The position numbers and the translations under genes are program-made. A stretch of 64,000 nt of DNA from Dipteris shenzhenensis (lineage: Eukaryota > Polypodiophyta > Polypodiopsida > Gleicheniales), in assembly GCA_047967505.1 (NCBI GenBank), contig CM106538.1, one strand, 5' to 3'. The notes below the pieces were generated by a model. The model saw nothing but the letters and a program-made list of their open reading frames with translations. It made no database searches and was not told the DNA's origin. Position 1 is the first letter of the stretch. Every line of letters starts with the position of its first letter. Positions 11,747 through 21,577 of the stretch are shown in pieces.

Positions 11747-14374
11747 CTATTTCTCCCAGGGCCTGTTCATCGGAACTCTCTTTTTGATCTTGATTGGAGT
11801 CTTTTTCTTCTTTATTGGCTTGATGTTGACTGTCTCTTTATCCTTTTCTTCAGCTCTCTCCACCTGTTCCTCTTCTTGGATTGTGTGGCCTGATGCAATC
11901 ATGGGTGGCTCTCGAAACCTTACAAGCTGGTGTTTTCCATAGCCCTCCAGATATTTGGGGTCCTTAACACCACATGCTAATGCATAAGAAGTGTAAGACA
12001 AAAAGTAAGCGGCCCTAGAGGCCTGCTTATTCACATAATCTCCAAATATATCTATGGCAGACAACCTCTCTATCAAAATGATCTTTTCCTTTTGCCATGA
12101 AAGAGCATGTCCACCTAAAGCCCTGGACAAACATTTTAGGAAGTAAACAATGGCTTCTCCATTGGTGCTCAACTGCCTATGGTAAATCAAGATCTTGGCA
12201 CTGCCTAGATCATGAATATAATGAGCTAGGCCTGACATTTTTCCAAACCCAACCTGCCTGCTTCCACTTGATCTCTGGAGGAATGTGTCATCCTCAATTT
12301 GTAGCTGCAACATATCAAAGGATTGGAGTGAGACAATACACAACCTACAAAACTAAAGTTAAGCAGAAGTCAAAGTATATGATTTGAAGTACCTTCTCAT
12401 TTTCATCAGCAACAAGCAGTTCATCTTTCCAAAGATTTATCCCTCTCCCTTCTTGTACAGCCTCTTCTCTAGTCTTTTCTGTGTATAGAGCTGGGAGATT
12501 CATAGCTTCCTGTGTGAGCTGGAAGGCAGCTTCATCTGGCTCTTGGAACTTTTCAGCCTCTTTGAAACAAAATGAAAGGGCCTCTACAGGATCAAACATT
12601 GTTTCCAAAGCCAGAAGTGATTGGTCATCCTCTATGCCAACCTCCTTGTCAAGCCTTGAAGCCTGGGCAATAAGGGAAATGGCATAGTCCTCCCTCAAAT
12701 CAAACATATACTCTATATCATGGAGGAAAACATAATCCTTTCCACCAATCAACACACCTGGAAGCATGGGCACTGCATAGTTGCTGCTTTGAACATCAAA
12801 ATCTTCAACTGGCTCTGCTCCCCTCAGAGTTTTATTCCTCAGTTGAACAAGGTCAAGAGCAGCCACTTGCAGCCCCTCATCCTGAAGGTTGATATCTTCT
12901 TCTTGCTCTGCCATTTCAGAGCCCAAAGAAACATCCTCCTTTTCAGAAGCTTCAGATGTGTCTTCTTCTTCTGTTTCCTGCCCTTGTTCATCCAAAGACT
13001 CCTGACTGAAGACAATGTACATGAGAAATGCCATGCTCTCCTCCAGCACTCTGCACTTTCTGGTGTGCAAAGTACAGTTGAATTTATAGTGATCAGGCAG
13101 GCTGTCAAATCTTCTGCTCACATGGTACCTCAGCCTGTCATTGGAGACAATATGATTAATGTGCACAAAAACCTTTTCACCTCCCACAATTCTTCCTGCC
13201 TCTGTCAGTTCTTTGAAGGCATCCCAATAGTCTGAAAGAAAATCTTTGTGTTGCTCCAGTACAGAGCTCATTGAGAACTCCATGTTGAAAATACTGTGGT
13301 ATAAATGGAAGTTACTCTGAGCCTTGCATTTGTGAAGAAACTCAAATAGGAGCAAATCTGGAGAACTGTCCTCTTCTGGTTCCATTTGTTTTTTGCTGGA
13401 AGAATCAGCACTCTGCTCCAGCCTCTTCTTTTTGCCTGTTCAAAAACTTATATACTATGAATTCTATATGCTGACATAAGCAATCAGTGAGTGCATTGTA
13501 TATCACCAGATAATTCCTTCATGACATCTCATTACTCACCTGGTGATTGCTGAGGTTTTATTATAGCAGCAGAAAAGTCCAGCTTCCTCTTGAAAGGTGG
13601 GGCCTGGGAGCCAGCTGTTCCAAAACAAAAACATTTCTCATCATCAAGGAAGATCTCCACAGGGCTAAAGGTAGCAAATTAATGAGGTAGAAGTGAGAAA
13701 CAAATAATACACAGGAATTTGCAGCAAAATGCGATATGGGCTGTTTAGAGAATTGTAAACCACCCTCCTCGCATTTTGTTGCAAATTCTCAAATTCTGGT
13801 CATGTGCATGTCAAATCAAGAACTTGGTTCATCTCAGTGATTCCTGGACACTATGATCTCATATACAAGAGAAATAATGGAATGAGTGATACTATTCATG
13901 AGGAACGTGTCAACAACAGGAATTTGCAGCAAAATGCGATATGGGCTGTTTAGAGAACTATAAACCACTCTCCTCGCATTTTGTTGCAAATTCTCAAGTT
14001 CTGTTCATGTGCATGTCAAATCAAGCACTTGGATCATTTCAGTGATTCCTGGACACTATGCTCTCATATGCAAGAGAAAAAATGGAATGAATGAAAATTT
14101 TCATGAGCAAGGAGTCCACAAGAGGAATTTGCAGCAAAATGCGAGATGGGCTGTTTAGAGAATTCCAAACCACTCTCCTCGCATTTTGTTGCAAATTTCT
14201 TGGTTCTGTTCATATCAACCTACAATCTAATTTCTGGGTGATTTACCACATTGTGGAAGAAGGATGGAGCTGAGTGAAGACATTGGGACATAAAAAATCC
14301 AATGGCTGGAAGAAATAAATGTTGAAAAACATTGAAACCAAACTAGAACTCTAACCTTTTTTTTCCTTTTCCAT
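11747..14374 (-). CDS. Acidic nuclear protein of the element (564 aa)
   Basis: Reading the minus strand, exons 14374-14356, 13614-13540, 13435-12393 and 12304-11747 join in phase and end in TAG. The 19-nt first exon encodes MEKEKK and is the least certain part. The N-terminus has basic clusters (PFKRKLDF, GKKKRLEQ) that look like nuclear signals. A Glu/Asp/Ser-rich tract follows around residues 180-220. The C-terminus is Lys-rich (KPIKKKKTPIKIKKR). I recognise no domain. It runs tail-to-tail with the transposase (324 bp between stops) and head-to-head with the H3-Ulp1 gene. The acidic tract beside a histone gene invites the idea of a histone chaperone or DNA-binding partner; that is inference from composition and position only. 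Confidence 0.65.
13716..14197 (-). repeat. Three 72-bp hairpins in intron 1 of the acidic-protein gene
   Basis: Hairpins at 13716-13787, 13921-13992 and 14126-14197 are spaced exactly 205 bp apart within a 205-bp tandem unit. Arms are AATTTGCAGCAAAATGCGA and TCGCATTTTGTTGCAAATT, with one G-T wobble. Inside the loop a second pairing, GTTTA with TAAAC, is possible in the first two copies. The same arms recur three times on the other side of the divergent promoter. Size and shape are like a short RNA hairpin or a paired binding site; which one is unknown. Confidence 0.85.
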
Positions 14375-15115
14375 GCTGAATGAGTTGCTTTGGTGAATCT
14401 CCTGCTCTTTCTCTATCTTGAACCTTGCACTCTAGGTAATCTGGAGATCTGAGGCAGGTTGCAGTCTGGATGGAGTGTGCTGGGTAGGAGAGAATCAGAG
14501 AGAAAGGATCAGGAGAGAGTCGTGGCAGGGATGAGAGATTGGAATCCAGGGGAGGGAAAAGTGGTTGTGGTATTCATGATGAAATAATGAATGGCACAAG
14601 TTCCAAGGAATAAAGTGTACTTTCACACGTGCCAGATTTCAAACTCCAAGAGATCTGGGTCCCATCCACACGTGTGAAAAACGACTAGATTCCACACGTG
14701 TGGGATTTAGTGATTCTTTAATTCTATTTGCACTTCTTTGTGGTATCCTGTTTTAGAACTCTTGTCCTCCAATCTCTGCTCTCTTGCCTCTGCAGCATCA
14801 GCATCTTGTCCAGCAGCACAGAATCATCCTCAGCACAGATTACTCCTCAGCAGCACAGCACATCCACAGATAGACTCCAGGTCAGGAACAATGGGTTCTC
14901 CCCTTAGTCTCTGCAATCTTTTTGCTTAAAATAATCAAAATACATACTGTATGGAAATGCATAGACTCAAACCAAGACAAAGAAATCACTGTGGGAAAGC
15001 AGATCTTCAAGTGTGGTATTTGCATGTGATCTTCTTGCATAACCTCCATTCATACTGTATTTGGTTGGAGAAACATAGAAATCACTGCAGGAGTGCACCA
15101 GCATGTCATTTAGAA
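14375..15115. promoter_or_regulatory. Divergent promoter with three CACACGTG boxes
   Basis: This interval separates the start of the acidic-protein gene (-) from the leader of the H3-Ulp1 gene (+). CACACGTG occurs at 14624-14631, 14667-14674 and 14693-14700; the last two extend to CACACGTGTG. This contains the plant G-box CACGTG, bound by bZIP and bHLH factors. Both genes could be driven from the cluster. A plausible 5' exon of the H3-Ulp1 transcript ends at CTCCAG|GTCAGG near 14880. No certain TATA box was identified. Confidence 0.55.
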
Positions 15116-15777
15116 AATTTGCAGCAAAATGTGATGTGGACCTGTTTGAAATTCCAAACTGCTCATATCGCATTTTATTGCAAATTTCTCTATTTGGCTT
15201 CTTCCACCATGTGATTGCCTTCTTTGTGAGAACATGTTCTGGTTTTTTGACTTCCATAGCTGTAGTCTGCTTGCATAAACTCCATTCATATTGTATTTGG
15301 CTGGAGAGACAAAGAAATCACTGTAGAAGTTCACCAGCATGTCATTTCAGAAATTTGCTGCAAAATGCGATGTGGACCTGTTTGAAATTCCAAACTGCTC
15401 ATATCGCATTTTATTGCAAATTTGTCTATTTGGCTTCTTCCACCTCTGTGATTGCCTTTTCTTCATGAGAACATGTCTGGTTTTGTGACTCTCCTTAGTC
15501 TCTGCAATCTTCTTGCCTAAAATAGAAAAATTACATCCTGTATGGAAATGCATAGGCTCAAACCAAGACAGAGAAATCACTGGAGGAATGCAAATTTTCA
15601 AGTGTGATATTTGCATGTGATCTTCTTGGATGACCTCCATTCATACTGTATTTGGTTGGAGAAACATAGAAATCACTGTAGGAGTGCACCAACATTTCAT
15701 TTAAAAAATTTGCAGCAAAATGCGATGTGGACCTGTTTGAAATTCCAAACTGCTCATATCGCATTTTATTGCAAATT
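15116..15777 (+). repeat. Three 71-bp hairpins in the H3-Ulp1 leader
   Basis: Hairpins at 15116-15186, 15352-15422 and 15707-15777 carry the same stem as the set at 13.7-14.2 kb, but the inner loop differs (GTTTG...CAAAC instead of GTTTA...TAAAC). They sit in a longer unit repeated three times, which also contains GGAGAAACATAGAAATCACT or close variants. All lie before the ATG at 15884 and before a splice-acceptor-like TATGCAG ending at 15871, so they are probably in a 5' UTR intron. Confidence 0.8.
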
Positions 15778-15883
15778 TCTCTATTTGGCTTCTACCACCC
15801 CTGTGATTGCCTTTTCTTTGTTAGAACATGTTCTTCATGTCTTTGATCTCTTTCCAATCCTTTGTATGCAGTTTTTCAGAGTG

Positions 15884-17957
15884 ATGGCAAGGACCAAATC
15901 AACTGCAAGGCAAGTTGGCAAAGGACCAGGTCTTGCAGCAACAGCAGCTGGGACAGGTTCCAAGAAGTTTAGTGTGCCTCCAAAGGGAAGAGCTTCACAT
16001 GGCAGGAAGGGTAAGCCAATGCGCTTGCTCAAGCAAAAGGCCAAAAGATTGAATAAGGGTGCAGGTGTGCTTAGGGAAATAAGGAGGCAACAGAAAGCCA
16101 TAGGTTTTGCAATACCCAAAGCACCCTTTCAAAGACTGGTGAGAGAAATTTGTGACAGTTGGAACCTTGGGTTCAGGTGGAATAGAACTGCCATTCTTTC
16201 CTTGCAGGAAATGGCAGAGGATTACCTGGAGAAATATTTTGAGGATGCAATGCTTGTAGCAGCCCATGCTCACAGGGTGACTTTGATGGCCAAAGATTTC
16301 AACACTTTGTCCAGAGTGAGATGGAGATATGACAAGCTGGTTCATCCTGTGGAATGGCAGGACATCAAAATGAGAGATATATTGCTAATTCCACCCACAA
16401 GGAAGGTCAAGGTTGATGAGGTAAAGGTTGTTGAGGTAACACACTCAAAGAACACCAGAGGGAAGGCTGCTTATGAGGACTCACTGAAGCAGCAAGTAAA
16501 AGAAACAAAATCTGTGATAGATGTGGAAACTGGAAAGAAGGAGCTACACATACATAGAAGGTTGAAGGAGCTGGGCCCTGATGTTGTTGTACATATTGAG
16601 GATGAAGTTTCAGTGAATGATTTTGATTTGACAAAACAATGCTTAGCAGCATTGGCTAACAAGAATGAGTATTGCTCAGATACTCTCATTCTTGCAATGC
16701 TCTAGTAAGTGTCTTTAAATTTTACATTTTTTGCAAATCAATCCTCCTTGTAACTCTTTTATAACCTACCCTAATTATGTTCTGATCCTATGCAGCATGA
16801 TGAGAAGCTGGCTTCATCCCTCTGTACAACATACAGTCCATATTGTTGATCCAGCCATTTCTTCTAGATTAAGAGATGCAAAAGAGACTCCCATGAGTAT
16901 TTCCAGCTGGTTCAAACACTGCAATTTTGAAGTAATTGACATTTTGCTACTTCCATATCATAGCAGGTATGTGGGTGACTACTTCTTTTAAGATTCTTCT
17001 TTAATATTGGGAACTCTTGTAGCCTTTCATTTGCTTATGCTTTTTTCCTTATGCAGTGACCACTGGAGTTTTGTGTCTATTGACATCCAGCAGAAGCAGT
17101 GCTTTCTATTCAACTCTCTAAAAAACACACACAGAGAGCTGAAATTGTAAGTACTGTGTGTGCTTTTTGAACTCAAAACTTTATTATTTTGATACCATAC
17201 TAACTAAATTATACATATTGCAGTTGTATTAGAAGGCTATTAGATGCATTGGATCATTGTCCTCCAAATGTCTCTCTGTTGGATTCAATAGAGCCATTAA
17301 GTCTAGAGGTAAAAAGTCTATTAAATGCTATGTCTTTGAACTTATTGAATAATTTTGTTTTGTGCTGATGCTCACAATTTCTAACATTTTTTTCTAACTG
17401 TCCAGACACCACAACAAAATGATTCAAGTAGTTGTGGATGGAGGTTGCTGATCAATGCAAAATATATACTTTCAAGCTACTTTGAAAAGGAACAGCCAGA
17501 TATGGTAAGGAAAAATACTTTTCATTTAGCTTGAATATAATTCATAATGATACAAAGTGTTCTAAATTATCCTCTGCCATTGCAGATGAAAGAGGATAGC
17601 TTCAGCCCCAACTATGTACATAATTTTAGAGCTCATACAATTTTGAGGTTTTTGAGCTATGCCTCCCCCAGACCTATTGTAGCAGCTACTGTGGAGCTGG
17701 GTGAAAGCTCTAAAGTACATGAAGGTGTCATACACCTTGATCCCACATATGAAGCACCTGATGTTGAGGACCAGAAGCCACAGGAGCAATCACAGAGTGC
17801 TGAGGAGGAGCAGACACAGGAGCAAAGACCTGCTGCTGATGTTGAGGAGAAGGTGGAGAAGCAGCAAAGAGAGGCTTCTGGGGCAGTGGAGGAGACAGGA
17901 TGGAGCACGGACAGGATGGAGCAGCAGAGAGAAGATCCTCCAGAAAATGTAGAGTAG
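15884..17957 (+). CDS. Histone H3-like domain fused to Ulp1/SENP (C48) protease
   Basis: Exons 15884-16704, 16796-16966, 17057-17146, 17224-17308, 17406-17504 and 17586-17957 join in phase to 545 aa. Residues 2-9 are ARTKSTAR, like the H3 tail. Residues 62-146 match the H3 fold throughout (LREIRRQQK, PFQRLVREI, LQEMAEDYLEKYFEDA, HAHRVTLMAKDF). A linker is followed by a C48-type core: DHWSF (H333), FLFNSL (N350 where Ulp1 has the catalytic Asp) and PQQNDSSSCGW (Gln393, Cys399). The last 110 residues are Glu/Gln-rich. Known Ulp1 enzymes cleave SUMO; known H3 packs DNA. Here both would act in the nucleus. The tail keeps Lys4 but has Gln at position 9 and Val at 10. The start was chosen because it begins at the H3 tail and follows a splice acceptor. 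Confidence 0.85.
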
Positions 17958-18068
17958 CCTCTGGATGAAACTGTACATAAATAGAAAATGGATGTTAGAA
18001 ATATGTTCTACAGATTCAGCTAAACAATTCTGTACAAAATCTTACTTGATTGAATACAAAACCTTTCT

Positions 18069-19804
18069 TTATGGAGTATGTGTGATCTCAATTTTCAAAT
18101 TTTCTATGTCTTTGCATTTAACTGAGCTCTCTCTTCTTCTGAGTAACTGCAAAAAAGCAATATGAATTAGAGTGGTAAATAAAACTAATAGCAATGCTTA
18201 TAGAGACTAGGATAAATCAGATGGTGTACCTTTCTGTTCTTGTAGATAAATAAAAAGTCGTTTGAGATAGAACCTTCAGTCTCAAACAGAATGTCACTGC
18301 GTAATTGAGCTAGGGAGCAACATTCTCTTAACGAGATACTGGCTACCACATCACCATTCTCAATAACATCAATATCAATAAGTTTATTTTGTGCACCAAA
18401 CGACTCTTCATCTTGGTCCATTGGGACAAGCTTTGAACCTAGCATTCGACTGCGCTTGTAATAAAAAGAGAAAATAAAATTTTGTGATGCAACCATGTAC
18501 TTCAGTTGCATAGAAGGTTGGACCACCTCACAAAACACTGAACTACATGTCTTCTTATCCCAACCTTTATCCAAAAATTGTGGCATGCATGCCGAATTTG
18601 TTGCTTTAACTGTGAGCATTGTTTTTGAAACCTTTACTGGAAAGGTATTAAACAAGTCTACAAAAACTGTGAGAGGCATGCACAAAGAAATTTTTACTAT
18701 CCTAGTGGCAATATTGGGCCTCAGAGCTTTCTGTACTTCTGTAAAAAGCTTCGCCCTATATGCCTCTGTAACACTAGAATGTGGGTGAGGCCAATCCACC
18801 GAATTCCACGCCGGAAGGTCTTGTTTTATTAATACACCATGTGTGTTAGCTTTGTCCAGCAACTGATAAAAATGATCAGTAAAAAATATACCCGATTGAG
18901 CTAGCTCTGTTGCACATCGACCTTGGTATTGTTGTTCTCCTATCGATCCATGCAGAACATCTATAAATCCCAGAATACAATCGATGTTTTGCCATGTCTC
19001 ATACGATGAAGGATATAAATCTGAAATAAAACAACACAAGAATGTCAATAAGTTAAGAGAGAAAGCTTCATCTTAAAAATCCATACACCTCATGAAGGAA
19101 AAAACCAGAATAGAAAAATATACAATTAGGCCTGTGTTGCGGAAGATTTTTTGGATAGTCTCGCAAGACAAGTTCTTTATGCATATACACGTGCTGAATC
19201 AAAACTTCTTTCACGGATATCTTCCCTTTGGTGATTTTAAAATCTCGTACTCTTCCCTTCCACGATGCCAAGAAAATGTTTTTTGTCTGGGGTCTTTTTC
19301 TTTTGCTAGGTTGCATGAGCACCCATGCTCCTTTCGAAACACTAAACCTTTCCCAAGTTCCTTCTGTTTTGACTGTACTTGAATTCTCTACCGACGAAAT
19401 AGAAGAAGCAGGTCGACGGGGTAAGGATGTTTGGTATAATTCTGCCTTCGTAGCATTATCATCCACAGAGCGTCTTGCACAAGAACGGCCGTGGTTTTGG
19501 TTCACCATGGAGATTTTCTGAATCTGTAACAATAGCAAAGTAATGTAACTAAGATAACAATTTGAAGTTTCAAGAAAGAGAAAGTGGGCAAACAGACAGT
19601 AGACGAGAAACATCTTACTCTACGCCAAACAGGATCAAGGGAGCAGTTTTGGAAAAGGAAGGCAGTTGCACAATGAGGCAATGGTGTAGAATGGTAGACC
19701 TTTCGCACGAAAGGCGGCACAATATTTGAAAATTCAAAGGAAGGTGGAAGCGGGAAGGATCTTGTCAGATAAAATGTCAGTTTAGATTCTATCTTCTTGT
19801 CCAA
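18069..19804 (-). CDS. Unrecognised element gene 4 (at least 417 aa)
   Basis: On the minus strand, exons 19523-19124, 19020-18230 and 18146-18069 join in phase and end in TAA. A further upstream coding exon, 19804-19619, also joins in phase (donor AGA|GTAAGA) but has no ATG of its own. If translation starts at the ATG at 19508 the product is 417 aa. The 19124 donor (GTATAT) is my choice because the stronger-looking GTGTAT site breaks the phase. The N-terminus is Arg/Ser-rich with a basic SKRKRPQTK. The C-terminal part (VIENGDVVASISL...LRSDILFETEG...FLFIYKNRK) looks like a beta-grasp (ubiquitin-like) fold, at low certainty. It is convergent with the H3-Ulp1 gene, 111 bp between stops, and reads inward from the right terminus. 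Confidence 0.5.
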
Positions 19805-19967
19805 AGATCTTCTACGAATAAAAAACCAATCTCCTCATTAATGTAGCACGCTTGTACTTACATAAAGTATTGTTTCTTTTTTCTATTTTCTCTTATTTTC
19901 GTGAATTTTCAACGTTACGTTGGCCTTCTATTGATTGGTTGAGAGCTTATTTTTCCAAATCGTAAAA
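19805..19967. other. Element right leader, no gene
   Basis: AT-rich sequence between gene 4 and the right inverted repeat. It probably holds the gene 4 promoter and first exon start, but no motif can be named. Confidence 0.35.
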
Positions 19968-19994
19968 GGCCCCAAAATGAGCTCCCTTTTTTCC
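19968..19994 (-). repeat. Right terminal inverted repeat
   Basis: On the plus strand it begins GGCCCCAAAATGAG and ends CTCCCTTTTTTCC. It is the complement of the left repeat with two mismatches. Confidence 0.85.
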
Positions 19995-19996
19995 TA
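19995..19996 (+). repeat. Right target-site TA
   Basis: Second copy of the TA duplicated by the insertion; the interrupted gene resumes immediately after it. Confidence 0.7.
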
Positions 19997-20998
19997 ATGT
20001 ACGGTATGTGAGAGGCTCAAAAGAATGTATGATTGGAAGAGCTTCATTCTACCTTTCATACAAACAGGTGGTGATGCATTGACAGGTCATACCAATCCAC
20101 ACTACTTTCATTTTTTTTAAAAAGATGAAAGACTCGTAATGCAATGGAAATAGTATTCTCATGATACAAAATGGGAACTAAAGAACCTTACAATCTCTTA
20201 ACTTCAATTCCCAACAAGGAAAGGTATCCAACATGGGCTCCTATAAAAGAATTCAATGAGAGGTCTAATTGTGAAATAGAAGGACTAAAAGCATTTATTA
20301 CATACAAAGAGGAAATGCTCCAGAGATATCCTGATTCGAAGCCTACTTGGAGAGAACACACTACCACTGTAATTAACAAGACACGAAAATTAATAAAGGA
20401 CCTTGAGAGAATGTGAGGCTCAAAGGATGTCAAGGAAGAATGCAATATATTTTGGCCAAATGTTCATAACGATTTGCGCCCAGCTCTAATTAATCTTTGA
20501 AAATGAATTTGTATCATTACTCCCACATCCATATTATGGACCGAAGAAGAGGGAGTTTATGCCACAAGTAGATGTAGAGGTTGATTGTTTGATTGTGGTT
20601 CAGCCATCAGATGATGAATATGAGAATGTGAAGTTTTGGGTTGCAAAAGTAGTTGATGTGCAAAGAGATGATTAAGGAGAGCTACAACATTTACAGTGGT
20701 ATGGTATGAGCCAAAGGGCAGGAAGGAGAATATGGATAACAACACATTGTATACTAATTGTGTAATGAAGGAGTGAGTCCCAAATGATGAAGCAGTCTCA
20801 CAAGTTTTGATGGAGACAATCATAGTGTCTTGGCATTCAAGGGCAAAGAAATCAAAGAAATGCATGGGATATGAGGCAGAAGGAAAAATAAAAATACCAC
20901 AGCAAAGTATTTTAAGGATGCTCGCCTTGGAGGAAGTAGAAGGAGACAACGCAAATGAAGAATGTCCATGTTTAAAGCTTTGTATTGAAGTCCATTGA
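19997..20998 (+). pseudogene. DUF7869-type transposase-like gene, 3' part
   Basis: Joined to the 5' part across the removed element, the reading runs KESI-NVRYVRGSKE without a break for about 23 codons. After frameshifts it continues as LTGHTNPHYFHFF, KDERLVMQWK, YNLLTSIPNKERYPTWAPIKEF, then FWVAKVVDVQRDD, VVWYEPKGRKE and IVSWHSRAKKSKK. These are the expected C-terminal blocks of the DUF7869-type family, including the final WIAKV/WY module. At least three frameshifts and several stops show it was decayed or has decayed since. Its segment 20636-20918 is copied again at 24165-24448. Confidence 0.7.
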
Positions 20999-21577
20999 AG
21001 GCTTTTATTTGGGTACTAGGCAAGAAGCCAATTGACAATTATAATCATATATTATTAGACTAGTAGGTGCAACTGTACTGAGTCATCACCTCCTATGTCA
21101 AATGAGAGTCAAAATATGCATTGGATGTCACCCAAGGGGCTAAGCTTGGCAAGAAAATAGGGAGTTAATGCAAAAGGCACCTGGCAAGCGACTGTCACAT
21201 TGAGCAATAAGACAACGGGGAGTCAATGCAGATGGCACGGATTCATCAGGCTCTTTAAGAGCAACAATTTTGTAAACCTTGTTCAATCTATATCATTTTA
21301 TACAAAGACTCTAGCTGAGAGCAACATCTCTCATTGTAATCATATAATGATAGCTATAATTGCTATTATAATTCTTTGGTTCAATACGAAACTTGGGTCT
21401 TATGGCATCATGTCTTTTTTCTATTTATTAAAAGTTTTAAATTTGTGCATATTGCGAGTGACAATGCTATTTACATGATATATTTAAGTCCCCTTTCATG
21501 GATTTATAAATTTATCATGTTAAGTAAAATATTAAAAACAATTAAATTAACAAATAACATAGGAATAGCTAGAATTT
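20999..21577. other. AT-rich stretch without a gene, absent from the second duplicate
   Basis: Nothing coding is recognised. In the duplicated block at 24.1-27.0 kb the sequence jumps directly from the equivalent of 20918 to that of 21578, so this stretch was deleted there or inserted here. Confidence 0.5.

Larger units (their letters stand above)
8292..19994. mobile_element. 11.7-kb four-gene DNA transposon carrying histone H3-Ulp1
   Basis: The element is delimited by 27-bp terminal inverted repeats (25 of 27 matching) and flanked by TA on both sides. It sits inside a recognisable transposase-like pseudogene whose protein reading continues across the excised site, so the boundaries are supported independently of the repeats. 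Inside are four spliced genes: a DDE transposase (+), an acidic NLS protein (-), a histone H3-Ulp1 fusion (+) and an unrecognised protein (-). None has an internal stop in the exons I derived, in contrast to the decayed elements around it. Two sets of three hairpin repeats flank the divergent promoter between genes 2 and 3. I cannot assign it to a named superfamily; the TA duplication fits several. Confidence 0.85.

Noticed and set aside
15884-16704. An ordinary host histone H3 gene or H3 pseudogene
   Set aside because: The sequence is highly divergent yet keeps the fold, continues in phase through introns into a protease, and lies within terminal repeats alongside a transposase.
8292-19994. 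A Polinton/Maverick or other virus-like element
   Set aside because: No DNA polymerase B, packaging ATPase, retroviral-type integrase or capsid gene is present; the cysteine protease is of Ulp1 type in a fusion.
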